Assembly: GCA_041678645.1 (NCBI GenBank)
Contig: JBAYNT010000003.1
Span: 1-36,973, forward strand
DNA length: 36,973 nt
Direction of reading: 5' to 3'
Origin: WOZL01 sp041678645
GTDB taxonomy: Bacteria; Patescibacteriota; Dojkabacteria; SC72
The notes beneath the pieces were generated by a model. That model ran no database searches. It was given only the letters and a program-made list of their open reading frames with translations, and was not told where the DNA came from. Shown here piece by piece: positions 9,212 through 17,669 of this stretch. Position numbers and translations under genes: made by a program. Positions within the stretch are counted from its first letter, which is position 1; the number at the start of each line of letters is the position of its first letter.

Positions 9212-10667
9212 TCTTTTCTGATACCTTCCTGTTTTTGATAACTTCATTAATTTTCTCAACAGGCGCATTTTTAATTGCTTTAATATCCTTAAACTCATTA
9301 AGTAAGGCTTTCCTCCTTTTATCCCCTACCCCCTCTATATTTTCAAGTTTTGATCTTTTCCCTTCTTTCAATGCTCTTTTCCTGTAGTGTGTAATTGCAA
9401 ACCGATGAGCTTCATCTCGAAGATCTATGAGTAAGGCAGGGTTCTCTATATCTATTCTATAGACACGTCCATCTCTTACAATCCAGAATTCATCCATTTT
9501 TCCAAAACCTGCTCTCTTAAGGTGTTTACCTTTTGAAATAGCCATAAGGATTATGTCATTTGGAATATAGTTTTTTAACACACCCAGTTGAGATTTCCCA
9601 CCATCTATAAGGATAATATCTGGTTTACTCCCAAAGCTCTCCTCCTCCTTACCAATATGCTTTATACGTCTCTGTATGACTTCCTTAAGCATTCCTGGGT
9701 CATCAGGGGTGTCTTTACCTTGTATTTTAAATATTCTGTACTGAGACCTAATTAGGGCACCGTTCTCAGATACCACCATTGAGCCGTAAGCATATTTCCC
9801 CTGAATATTAGAAATATCGTAGCACTCTATACGCTTAAGGTTATCGATATCTAATTCCATTTCTAATTCATCAAAGCTTTGGCTTCTAGAAATCACTCTT
9901 TTAGATTGATAGTCCGATGGCTCTTTGAGATAGCTAAACTCAATATTTTGCCCTAAATACTTAAGATCACTTATCCTATCTCGCAATGCTGCTGCCTTTT
10001 CATAGTCTTTTGAGCTAGCATATGCCTTCATTTCTCTTTCCATATCATTAATCTGCCCTTTTTTTCTTCCACTTAGAAATTTAACAATCTCATTAATGTT
10101 TTTTCTGTAATTCTCTTTACTTATATATCCATGATATGGCCCAGGACATAAGCCTAAGTAGAAATAGAGAGATGGCGTTTGTTCCTTTGGATTGCATGAT
10201 GTACAGAATGGATAAAGTTTTCTAAGATAGGTAAACACTCGTTTAATTGCTAGCCCACTTGGATATGGCCCAAAGAGTCTTCCTTTTTTATATTCTTCAT
10301 TATTTAAAGTTCTTACAATTTTCACGGTAGGAAATTCATCTTTAGTAGATACATATATCCATGCGTAAGATTTATCATCTTTCAAATCAGAGTTATATTT
10401 CGGCTTATGTTTTTTAATCAGTACCGATTCTAAAACTAATGCCTCTATCTCATTATCTGTTTCCGTTATTTCTAAGTCCACAACTTTAGGCATCATCTGC
10501 CTTATTCTAGGCCTATCATATATATCATTTCTAAAATATGAATTAACTCTAGATCTTAGATTTAAGGCCTTGCCTATGTAAAGGATATTCCCCTCTCTAT
10601 CAAGGAATTTATATACCCCCGGTATTTGTGGTAATGATTCTAATTTGTTTTCTAATATTTGATTCAT
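9180..10667 (-). CDS. uvrC: Excinuclease ABC subunit C
   Basis: UvrC, the dual-incision nuclease of nucleotide excision repair. At 495 residues it is shorter than the usual about 600. Domains in order: the GIY-YIG nuclease (GVYKFLDREGNILYIGKA at about 18-35), the UvrB-binding UVR motif (YEKAAALRDRISDL at about 218-232), the RNase H-like second nuclease with YDISN and LIDGGKSQLG for metal binding and DEAHRFAITHYRKR, and a C-terminal helix-hairpin-helix (LENIEGVGDKRRKALL). All catalytic regions are present, so the loss is in linkers. A TATAAT six bases before the ATG predicts a leaderless message shared divergently with the Xer-type gene. Confidence 0.96.
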   Translation of the reverse strand: MNQILENKLESLPQIPGVYKFLDREGNILYIGKALNLRSRVNSYFRNDIYDRPRIRQMMPKVVDLEITETDNEIEALVLESVLIKKHKPKYNSDLKDDKSYAWIYVSTKDEFPTVKIVRTLNNEEYKKGRLFGPYPSGLAIKRVFTYLRKLYPFCTSCNPKEQTPSLYFYLGLCPGPYHGYISKENYRKNINEIVKFLSGRKKGQINDMEREMKAYASSKDYEKAAALRDRISDLKYLGQNIEFSYLKEPSDYQSKRVISRSQSFDELEMELDIDNLKRIECYDISNIQGKYAYGSMVVSENGALIRSQYRIFKIQGKDTPDDPGMLKEVIQRRIKHIGKEEESFGSKPDIILIDGGKSQLGVLKNYIPNDIILMAISKGKHLKRAGFGKMDEFWIVRDGRVYRIDIENPALLIDLRDEAHRFAITHYRKRALKEGKRSKLENIEGVGDKRRKALLNEFKDIKAIKNAPVEKINEVIKNRKVSEKIKNYLLDRDI

Positions 10668-10673
10668 ACCTAC

Positions 10674-10679
10674 ATTATA
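10674..10679 (-). promoter_or_regulatory. -10 box of uvrC (leaderless)
   Basis: Perfect TATAAT on the minus strand, six bases (10668-10673) before the uvrC ATG. Confidence 0.65.
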
Positions 10680-10697
10680 CTAAATCCTAATTTGTAG

Positions 10698-10703
10698 TAA
10701 TAT
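10698..10703 (+). promoter_or_regulatory. -10 box of the Xer-type gene
   Basis: TAATAT followed by five bases and the ATG at 10709. It is weaker than the facing uvrC box, but has the same spacing as the other leaderless starts. Confidence 0.4.
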
Positions 10704-10708
10704 TAAAT

Positions 10709-11935
10709 ATGGCTACATTACTTAAAAGCATACCAAAGCTCCCAGAACAGGACGGGTTTTTGTTGTATTTACAGAATAATGCATATAGTAAACAAACGAT
10801 TTACAACTATGCTAGAGATTTGTGTATTTTAGCAGTATATCTTTACAGTAGTAAAATTGATTTCAAAAAAATGTCTAAGGAGGATATTAATAACTACAAA
10901 GGATATCTAATAGAGGGAAGACATTTGGATGCTTTAGACGAAGTGAGAGAAGAGTTTCTTACAAGGGAGAAGGAGGAAGTAGAAAAGTATAAGGAAGGAT
11001 TCTTAGTAGATGTATATAGGAAAGTTTATGGAAGTTTAGGAATATTGGACAGACCACAAAATAGTAGAGCTAGGTCTACAGGAGGTTTAGACGGCAAAAG
11101 TATTAATAGGATGCTTTCTGCGTTCAGATCGTATCTGAGATATATGATTGAGATGGATAAGGATATTCCATTTCCCCCCGATGCAGTTAGAATGATAAAG
11201 ACAGAGAAGAGAACAAAGAAAGTTGCATCTAAACATGACCTTATTTCTCTTATAGAATCCCCTATGGAATTTGAGAATGATGAGAAGTCTGCACTTAGAA
11301 ATAGAGCTATGCTCGAAATGCTGTTTGCCTCTGGTATGCGTATCTCTGAATTAATTGGTTTAAATTTAGATCAGCTTAGCTCTGATGCCAGACTGTATAT
11401 TGTCGGAAAGGGGAATAAGGAGAGGGCAGCCTTCTTAACGCCCAGAAGTATGGATTGGCTTAACAAGTATCTTAAGGTTAGATTAGAGCACGCCTTTACA
11501 GATAGAACTAAAGAGGAACAGCCTACAGAACTAGATAAATTAACTGCTGATTTAGAGGGTAATGGGGATACTGATAGAAGATATATTGCTCTAGTTGAAA
11601 GCTATAGGAGGAGTGGTTTTCTGGACAGGTTTGATTCTAAAGCCGTTTTCATACCTTTTAGTGGTACTAATGTAAATGATAGAGATTGTCGGTTATCTAC
11701 TAATTATTTCCAAGAGAGAATAGCTGATTACAGAAAAAGATTGGGAATACAGATACCCACTTCTGCACATAGTTTAAGACATGGTTTTGCTACCTATATG
11801 GCCGAGAATGGCGCCAGTGCTACAGCGCTTCAAGTATTGCTTGGTCATGAGAGCTTAGATACAACTACAAGATATGTACATGGAGGTGAGAAGTTTGCTA
11901 GAGAAACTGTTGAAAAATATCATCCGCTAAGATAG
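10709..11935 (+). CDS. Tyrosine recombinase, XerC/XerD-like, with two insertions
   Basis: A 408-residue tyrosine recombinase. It has the SAM-like core-binding domain at about 12-165 and the catalytic domain at about 172-408. All catalytic residues are visible: R211 (GMRISEL), K234 (VGKGNKER), H354 and R357 (HSLRHGFATY), H380 (LLGHESL) and the nucleophile Y389 (TRYVHG). XerC and XerD are about 300 residues; the extra 100 lie in a charged insertion at about 72-128 and in a second at about 262-312 between the K and HxxR motifs. As the only recombinase here, in a repair/replication block and without mobile-element signs, chromosome dimer resolution is the likely role. An integrase of an old element is the alternative. 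Its stop is one base from the stop of the convergent gene. Confidence 0.9.
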   Translation: MATLLKSIPKLPEQDGFLLYLQNNAYSKQTIYNYARDLCILAVYLYSSKIDFKKMSKEDINNYKGYLIEGRHLDALDEVREEFLTREKEEVEKYKEGFLVDVYRKVYGSLGILDRPQNSRARSTGGLDGKSINRMLSAFRSYLRYMIEMDKDIPFPPDAVRMIKTEKRTKKVASKHDLISLIESPMEFENDEKSALRNRAMLEMLFASGMRISELIGLNLDQLSSDARLYIVGKGNKERAAFLTPRSMDWLNKYLKVRLEHAFTDRTKEEQPTELDKLTADLEGNGDTDRRYIALVESYRRSGFLDRFDSKAVFIPFSGTNVNDRDCRLSTNYFQERIADYRKRLGIQIPTSAHSLRHGFATYMAENGASATALQVLLGHESLDTTTRYVHGGEKFARETVEKYHPLR

Positions 11936-11936
11936 T

Positions 11937-12395
11937 TTACTGTTGAGTTTCTAGCACTATTACAAAATCCTCTAACCCAAATTCCTCAACTCTCCTAGAT
12001 TTACTTTCTGCAAAGTTCCCTCCACTTATCAATATCTTAGTTCCAAAATCAGGCTCCCCCTCTTCGACAAACTGTATCTCTTCTACAGGTAAATGATATC
12101 CATGGTAGTAAGATTTTTGAGTAAGTGACAATTTGAAATCTGGACAATCACGATTTAACTCACAATACCCAAAGGGTTGAGCTATATACTTTATTGTTGC
12201 AAAAATTCTAGCTAACTTAGAGTCACAGCTATCACCATTACAGCCATAATACTGCTCATCATTGATTCTACATTCATTATTCTTAAAATATCCTTTTAAT
12301 TGGGATGCCTCATCTGGGTTATTCAAGGTTTCAATTATCTCTCCTCTAATTTCCCCCAGTGTTCCAAATTCTTTCTGCGTTGCTAGCTCTGTCAT
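11937..12395 (-). CDS. Small cysteine-containing protein, unknown
   Basis: A 152-residue protein I do not recognise. It has no signal peptide or membrane segment. Six cysteines fall in the central part, including C-N-G-D-S-C and the later C...C in FGYCELNRDCPDF, which could bind a metal. The C-terminal third is acidic and beta-rich (IQFVEEGEPDFGTKILISGG). It lies 43 bases downstream of dnaE on the same strand, so it may be read from the dnaE transcript, although it also has an inverted repeat and a weak -10-like TAACTT directly upstream. Confidence 0.6.
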   Translation of the reverse strand: MTELATQKEFGTLGEIRGEIIETLNNPDEASQLKGYFKNNECRINDEQYYGCNGDSCDSKLARIFATIKYIAQPFGYCELNRDCPDFKLSLTQKSYYHGYHLPVEEIQFVEEGEPDFGTKILISGGNFAESKSRRVEEFGLEDFVIVLETQQ

Positions 12396-12404
12396 ATTTA
12401 CTGC

Positions 12405-12420
12405 AAGTTAAACTTAACTT
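12405..12420. repeat. Inverted repeat upstream of the 152-residue protein gene
   Basis: AAGTTAA-AC-TTAACTT, a perfect 7-base inverted repeat with a 2-base centre, ten bases upstream of the ATG at 12395 and overlapping its possible -10 region. It could be an operator site. The T-tract needed for an intrinsic dnaE terminator is not present. Confidence 0.35.
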
Positions 12421-12438
12421 CTCAATGGTAACAATTCC

Positions 12439-15400
12439 TTAAAATTTTCTCAACCACTTCTTAGTTTCACTATCCATGGATATTGTTTTATCTAAAACCT
12501 TTGTACTATTGTCCTCTCCGTTATTTATAATGATTTTGACAGGCATTTCTCCATTAGAATTAGCTATATATTCTTTCAACTCCTTTACCTCATCTGCTGT
12601 ATGTGAAGGTTTTATCCTAAAAACTACACCCTCAAAATTAGAACCGTGCTTTGATTCGTCAATATACTTGGCCTTCTCTAAAATAATGCTTTTATCGTTA
12701 TCCCTTACATTAATTCTACCTACTATCAAAATCGACTTCCCTATTTCTAAACTGTTTTTCATTTCCTTGTAGCTTCTTGGGAAAACCACCACATCTGTAT
12801 TTCCGCTTTTATCTTCTACAGTTAAGAATGCCATCATATCACCCTTCTTAGTAGTAATTCTCCTAATCTTACTTACTAAAACACCTAGGACAACTAACTC
12901 ATTATTCTTTTTCTCTAATGCACTCTTAATATTTATTACTCCCTTCCTTTCAAAAAACTCCTGCAGATTATCAAGCGGATGACTAGAGAAATAGACTCCT
13001 AGAAGTTCTTTCTCCCATTCTAAGATCTGATTAACTGGAGTCTTTTGAGTGTCTGGAAGTGGAGTAGATTGCACCAAATCTAAACTTGATTTATCATTTC
13101 CATCGCCTATCGCAAATATATCCATCTGACCTGCACTGAAAGCCTTATTTTCCTTTTTTGCATTCTCAAATACAGATTCTAGGACTAGGATCAAAGCATT
13201 CCTATCGCCAAACTCATCCATTGTACCGGCCATAATTAGATATTCAATTGCTTTTTTACCTAACTTTGTATCAACTAATCTGTAAATAAAGTCATCCAAA
13301 CTTCTGTATAGGCCATTACTCTCTCTTTCCTTTACAATCCTTTTAACTATATCTTCACCAACGTTTTTAATAGCTCCCAAACCAAACCTAATATCTTTAC
13401 CATTCTCTATACTAAAGTAGAACCCACTATTATTGATAGTAGGTGGCAAGAGGTCTATACCAAGTCTTTCGCATTCATTAAGGTCGATAATGACTCTATC
13501 AAAATTGTCTAAATCACCCTCAAGCAAGGCGGCCATGAACTCTAATGGGTAGTTAGCTTTAAGATATGCAGTCCAGTATGCTATCGTTGCGTACGAAGCG
13601 CTATGTGCTTTATTAAATCCGTAGTTAGCAAACTGTATTAATTTATTCCATAGTCTCTCAACATCCTTTTTCTTGTAGCCCTTTTCCTTTGCTCCTTCAA
13701 TAAACTTAGGCTTCTCTGAATCCATAATTGCCATTATCTTTTTACCCATTGCCCTTCTTAGGATATCTGCAGCACCTAGTGTATATCCTCCAATAATTTG
13801 TGCAATTTTCATAACTTGCTCTTGGTATGTAATAACGCCATTTGTAACTTCAAGCACAGGTTTAAGTTCGTCAAATACATAATCTGGCTCCTGTTGGCCT
13901 TTTTTAACAGCAGCGTACTCAGAGATATACTGCATAGGGCCGGGACGATAAGCGGCTAAAATATAACAGATGTCTTCTTTAGTTTCAGGCTTAAGAGTTT
14001 TAATAGTCCTTTTCATCCCCTCACTTTCTAGTTGGAACACACCCACCGTATGACCACTACGGATAAGATCAAAACTCTTCTCGTCCTTTGGGTCTATCTC
14101 TCTTAGGTCTAGCTTTTTGCCAGTACTAACTTCTATTTTCTTTATAGCTGCTCCAATAACATTGAGGTTTCTAAGGCCTAGGAAATCGAATTTCATTAAA
14201 CCAATTGGCTCGATATCTTTCATCTCATACTGCGTCATACCCATTCCTCCACCATGTGCATCTCTTTGTATTGGGCAGTACTCAATGACAGGCTTTGGAG
14301 TGATTATAATTCCACAAGCATGAGTACCTACATTTCTATGGAGTCCTTGAACCTTTCGTACAATTTCCGCTAATCTCTCATTATCCGAAGAGGAGCGAAT
14401 CATTTCTGCAAATTCGGAGTTATGTTCAATCATATAATCTATGTCCCTTGATTTACCGAAGACAATTTCAACCATTTTCGATAGTTGGTCTGCGATACTT
14501 AAATCTATATTTATAACTCTAGCGACATCCCTTATAGCCTGTCTCGTTTGTAGCTTTCCAAATGTGATTATTTGTTTGACATTTTCTTCTCCGTATCTCT
14601 CTATTGCGTATTTTATAACTTCATCTCTACCCTTATCCGCTATATCAATATCAAAATCAGGAGGAGAGTTACGCTCTGGGTTTAGAAACCTCTCAAAGTA
14701 GAGTTCCCATTCGATTGGCTCAATATCAGTAATGTCTATACAGTAAGCGACTACAGAGCCACAACCAGAGCCCCTCATTCCTACTACGATATCATTATCC
14801 CTACAGAAAATTACAAAGTCACGAACAACAAGAAAGTAATCGTCGTACCCTTTATCATCGATTATCTCTAATTCACTCTCTACCCTATCCAATATCTCTT
14901 TCCCGTACTTTGGGTATTTCCTTTCTAGTCCCTCTAGGGTTAACTGTCTAAGATAGCTTTTAGAAGTTTGGTCCTCCGGAAGATCTAGGTAATGAGGTTC
15001 AACTCTACCAAAAGTTATATCGTACTCCTCTATTCTGTCTGCAATTTTCTGTGTATTCTCTATTGCTTCTGGGAGATCACTAAAAAGCTCTTCCATTTCT
15101 TCAGCTGTTTTAACATAGAATTCATTGGTGGGCATTGTTCTACGCCCTGGATCGTCCCAAGTTTTACCATCATTTATACACCAGAGTATTTCTTGGATTT
15201 CTGCGTCTTCCTTATTAAGATAGTGGCTGTCACATGTAGCAACTATTGGTAGTTTTAATTCTTTTGCGATTTTAAGTAGCCCTTCATTAACTATCTTCTG
15301 TTCTTCCATTCCGTTCCTTTGAATTTCAATATAGAAATTGTCTTTAAACAGCTTGGAGTATTCCTGAGCAATCTTAAGAGCCTTCTCGTTCTGGCCATTA

Positions 15401-15837
15401 AGTATCGGCCTAGATATTGGACCAGCAAGACAGGCTGAGAGAGCTATTAATCCCTCTGTATGCTTCCCAAGAGTTTCTAGATCAATACGAGGTTTGTAGT
15501 AGAAGCCGTCCATGTGGGCCTTTGAGACGATCTTTATTAAATTTCTATACCCTTCCTTGTTTTTTGCAAGTAATACTAAATGGAAATACTTATTATCTAT
15601 TCCAAACTCCTTATCCTCCATAGTTCGTGGAGCAATATATATTTCACAACCAATTATAGGCTTCAAGCCAGCATCCCGCATACTCGAGCTAAATTTGTAT
15701 GCTGCATACAAATTTCCATGATCAGTTATTGCACATGAGTGCATACCACTGCTCTTAATCTTCTCTACTAATTCGTCTATCCTAGTAGTAGCATCGAGCA
15801 ATGAGAACTCTGTATGTAAATGTAGATGTGTAAACAT
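12439..15837 (-). CDS. dnaE: DNA polymerase III alpha subunit
   Basis: The replicative polymerase, 1132 residues, close to the usual DnaE length of about 1160. In order: the N-terminal PHP domain (THLHLHTEFSLLDA near residue 3, then AITDHGNLY), the C-family polymerase core with GSGCGSVVAYC and the catalytic aspartates in PPDFDIDIADKGRDEVI near residue 390, the helix-hairpin-helix region, and a C-terminal OB-fold (about 960-1040). No exonuclease insertion of the PolC type is seen. It is divergent from the glycan hydrolase-like gene with a 36-base spacer. On the minus strand a TATACT lies 12 bases before the ATG, giving a leader of at most a few bases. Confidence 0.97.
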   Translation of the reverse strand: MFTHLHLHTEFSLLDATTRIDELVEKIKSSGMHSCAITDHGNLYAAYKFSSSMRDAGLKPIIGCEIYIAPRTMEDKEFGIDNKYFHLVLLAKNKEGYRNLIKIVSKAHMDGFYYKPRIDLETLGKHTEGLIALSACLAGPISRPILNGQNEKALKIAQEYSKLFKDNFYIEIQRNGMEEQKIVNEGLLKIAKELKLPIVATCDSHYLNKEDAEIQEILWCINDGKTWDDPGRRTMPTNEFYVKTAEEMEELFSDLPEAIENTQKIADRIEEYDITFGRVEPHYLDLPEDQTSKSYLRQLTLEGLERKYPKYGKEILDRVESELEIIDDKGYDDYFLVVRDFVIFCRDNDIVVGMRGSGCGSVVAYCIDITDIEPIEWELYFERFLNPERNSPPDFDIDIADKGRDEVIKYAIERYGEENVKQIITFGKLQTRQAIRDVARVINIDLSIADQLSKMVEIVFGKSRDIDYMIEHNSEFAEMIRSSSDNERLAEIVRKVQGLHRNVGTHACGIIITPKPVIEYCPIQRDAHGGGMGMTQYEMKDIEPIGLMKFDFLGLRNLNVIGAAIKKIEVSTGKKLDLREIDPKDEKSFDLIRSGHTVGVFQLESEGMKRTIKTLKPETKEDICYILAAYRPGPMQYISEYAAVKKGQQEPDYVFDELKPVLEVTNGVITYQEQVMKIAQIIGGYTLGAADILRRAMGKKIMAIMDSEKPKFIEGAKEKGYKKKDVERLWNKLIQFANYGFNKAHSASYATIAYWTAYLKANYPLEFMAALLEGDLDNFDRVIIDLNECERLGIDLLPPTINNSGFYFSIENGKDIRFGLGAIKNVGEDIVKRIVKERESNGLYRSLDDFIYRLVDTKLGKKAIEYLIMAGTMDEFGDRNALILVLESVFENAKKENKAFSAGQMDIFAIGDGNDKSSLDLVQSTPLPDTQKTPVNQILEWEKELLGVYFSSHPLDNLQEFFERKGVINIKSALEKKNNELVVLGVLVSKIRRITTKKGDMMAFLTVEDKSGNTDVVVFPRSYKEMKNSLEIGKSILIVGRINVRDNDKSIILEKAKYIDESKHGSNFEGVVFRIKPSHTADEVKELKEYIANSNGEMPVKIIINNGEDNSTKVLDKTISMDSETKKWLRKF

Positions 15838-15849
15838 ATTTTGTACTAA

Positions 15850-15855
15850 AGTATA
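15850..15855 (-). promoter_or_regulatory. -10 box of dnaE
   Basis: TATACT on the minus strand, 12 bases before the dnaE ATG. The predicted leader would be about 5 bases. Confidence 0.45.
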
Positions 15856-15862
15856 TTTTTGT

Positions 15863-15868
15863 TATACT
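15863..15868 (+). promoter_or_regulatory. -10 box of the anchored hydrolase-like gene (leaderless)
   Basis: TGTTATACT (extended -10) followed by five bases and the ATG at 15874. It lies only seven bases from the facing dnaE box, so the two polymerases would compete for the same 36-base spacer. Confidence 0.6.
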
Positions 15869-15873
15869 GAATT

Positions 15874-16593
15874 ATGCCAAAGACCGTTGATAAGTTACAA
15901 CCATATATTAAAAATACTGATAGAAAGGGTTTTGCAAAATGGTATTTTTTTTGCGTCCTCTTACTACTGGTATTTTACACCATTTTCATATCACCTACGA
16001 TTGAGCCCTACATAGAGGAGAATCTTTTCTCTCTAATCAGAACTGTTAAAACTGAAAAGTTTAATTATCTTACTCCTGTATATGCTACTTCAAAAATAGA
16101 TACTCAACATTCTCTCTCTGTTATAAGTGGTGGGACAGCTTTGGAGAAGATTAAGTCAAGGACTAAGTACTACGTTAAAGATCCTAGGATCTTGGCCATG
16201 TCAGAGTTCCTTGCTGATTACAACTCTCCAATGCAGCCTTATGCCGAGGTGTTCGTTTTAGAGGCTGATAAGCATGGGTTAGATTGGAGGCTTTTAGCTA
16301 GCATCTCTGGTGTTGAATCTGCATTTGGTAACCTTATACCCTCTGGGTCAAATAACGGGTGGGGATGGAGAGGAATAAATGGCAATGATAGGGGTTGGAG
16401 TATGTTTGATAGCTGGCCTGATGCCATATCACACATTACTGAAAGGATGGCAAGAGGATACGGTACAACACTTACTCCTTTTGATATAGAGCCAACATAC
16501 TGTCCTCCATGTGGAAGAAACCCTGCGCATGTATGGGCTCATGGTGTAACAAGATACATGAATGAATTAAAATACTATGTAGATAATTTGTAG
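15874..16593 (+). CDS. Membrane-anchored lysozyme/glucosaminidase-like protein
   Basis: A 239-residue protein with one transmembrane anchor at 23-41, a spacer to about 100, and an extracytoplasmic domain at 105-239. The domain has the lysozyme-fold pattern LDWRLLASISGVESAFG with E148 as the candidate catalytic acid, then NNGWGWRG, and ends with VWAHGVTRYMNEL. This fits lytic transglycosylase or endo-beta-N-acetylglucosaminidase families that cut peptidoglycan. Cysteines 210 and 213 (C-P-P-C) may form a disulfide. It is the first plus-strand gene after dnaE and is followed 11 bases later by a YggT-like gene, so a role in cell-wall remodelling or division is plausible. Exact bond specificity is not readable. 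Confidence 0.75.
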   Translation: MPKTVDKLQPYIKNTDRKGFAKWYFFCVLLLLVFYTIFISPTIEPYIEENLFSLIRTVKTEKFNYLTPVYATSKIDTQHSLSVISGGTALEKIKSRTKYYVKDPRILAMSEFLADYNSPMQPYAEVFVLEADKHGLDWRLLASISGVESAFGNLIPSGSNNGWGWRGINGNDRGWSMFDSWPDAISHITERMARGYGTTLTPFDIEPTYCPPCGRNPAHVWAHGVTRYMNELKYYVDNL

Positions 16594-16604
16594 TAATTAA
16601 AAAA

Positions 16605-16892
16605 ATGATAAGAGTACTATTAAAACTTGTTTATACTGTGAATATACTAATTGAAACTGTAATTGTAATTAAAATTCTTCTTTCTCTTTTTGCTCATAAT
16701 AGAGCACATATGTTTATAGAATGGATTAATACAACTGCAGAGATCTTTATATCACCATTTAACGGTATTGCTCCATCAGCCTTAGTTATTGATAAAATCG
16801 AGATAGCTCTTACCCCTATAATTGCCTTGCTTTTCTACGCTATAGTTGGGTTTGTACTCTCAGAGCTGATAAAAACCTTTAGAGATGAATAA
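16605..16892 (+). CDS. YggT-family membrane protein
   Basis: A 95-residue protein with two transmembrane stretches (about 8-30 and 68-90). The middle part KILLSLFAHNRAHMFIEWI followed by ISPFNGIAP and a run into a second helix matches the YggT pattern (LLSWF...N...lT.P...P.R..lP). YggT proteins are small inner-membrane proteins; some are linked to cell division or osmotic tolerance, but their biochemical role is unsettled. It starts 11 bases after the anchored hydrolase-like gene with no Shine-Dalgarno sequence, so it is likely co-transcribed. The arginine of the typical YggT motif is not clearly conserved. Confidence 0.65.
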   Translation: MIRVLLKLVYTVNILIETVIVIKILLSLFAHNRAHMFIEWINTTAEIFISPFNGIAPSALVIDKIEIALTPIIALLFYAIVGFVLSELIKTFRDE

Positions 16893-16919
16893 AAATGGCG
16901 GTTTTGGGGCCTAATATGG

Positions 16920-16925
16920 TATAAT
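16920..16925 (+). promoter_or_regulatory. -10 box of the cupin operon (leaderless)
   Basis: TGGTATAAT, a perfect extended -10 (TGn plus TATAAT), followed by six bases and the ATG at 16932. One of the clearest leaderless promoters in the window. Confidence 0.7.
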
Positions 16926-16931
16926 GTCGCC

Positions 16932-17669
16932 ATGGCAAAGACAAATTTAAAACCTAGTAGTGGTCTGCCCATATACTTTAATGGAGGAGAACTTCAATCT
17001 GAAGAATTTAACTCTTACACTCTGTCCGTAATCGGACTTTCGGATATCAAACCTCAGCTGCTTAATCAGGAACTTGATTGTCCTGATATCTTCTATAGCA
17101 AATACAAAGATGTTGATAATTCATTTGGGTATTTCAAGAAACAGGACCTTAGGGTAAACATATATTTAATGAAGCCAAATCTTGCTGGTATAGAATTTGT
17201 TAAATCTAAGGCTACAAGATGCGCAAGTTATCCTAGACTTTTTGAAATAGTATATGGTGGAGGGAATGTGTTACTACAAAAACAGACTGGAAACAATGAG
17301 AATAAGGTCTATAGACTACAGGTTAAAAAAGGATCAAAATTTATAGTTCCTCCTGGATATTCAATATGTGTTGTTAATACAAGACAAGCATCTACTCTTA
17401 TCGCTGTAGAGATTTCAACTAGAGATGCGTTAACGCGTGTAGTGCTTGAAGATAAAAGGGGCATGTCCTATTATGTTATTAGGAAGAATGCCAAAGTTGA
17501 GGTCGTAAGGAATCCCTATTACAAAATGGCAGATGAAATAGAGGCGTTAGATATGGAGCAAGTGCTTAAAGATAAGAAGATTACACCTGGGACACCTTTA
17601 ATTAAACAAATCGAAAGAAAGAGTGAAAGATATAAGTGGATACACAAGAAAAACGATATGGATTTTTAG
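16932..17669 (+). CDS. Cupin protein resembling glucose-6-phosphate isomerase, metal site degenerate
   Basis: A 245-residue single-cupin protein. The region 55-200 follows cupin-type phosphoglucose isomerase: an RLFEIVYGG strand (102-110), a KGSKFIVPPGY turn (133-143), the VVNT strand, and the terminal motif VVRNPYYK (191-198) that resembles the NPkY of that family. The metal ligands of the family (two His in a GHxH motif, Glu, then His before the VN strand) align with R96, A98, E105 and C146, so only the glutamate is kept. An isomerase activity is therefore doubtful; ligand binding is more likely. It is the first gene of a four-gene operon, and its 3' end overlaps the next gene by 47 bases. 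Confidence 0.6.
   Translation: MAKTNLKPSSGLPIYFNGGELQSEEFNSYTLSVIGLSDIKPQLLNQELDCPDIFYSKYKDVDNSFGYFKKQDLRVNIYLMKPNLAGIEFVKSKATRCASYPRLFEIVYGGGNVLLQKQTGNNENKVYRLQVKKGSKFIVPPGYSICVVNTRQASTLIAVEISTRDALTRVVLEDKRGMSYYVIRKNAKVEVVRNPYYKMADEIEALDMEQVLKDKKITPGTPLIKQIERKSERYKWIHKKNDMDF

Noticed and set aside
12439..15837. Inteins or frameshifts in the long dnaE gene
   Set aside because: Length and motif order are normal and the frame is continuous.
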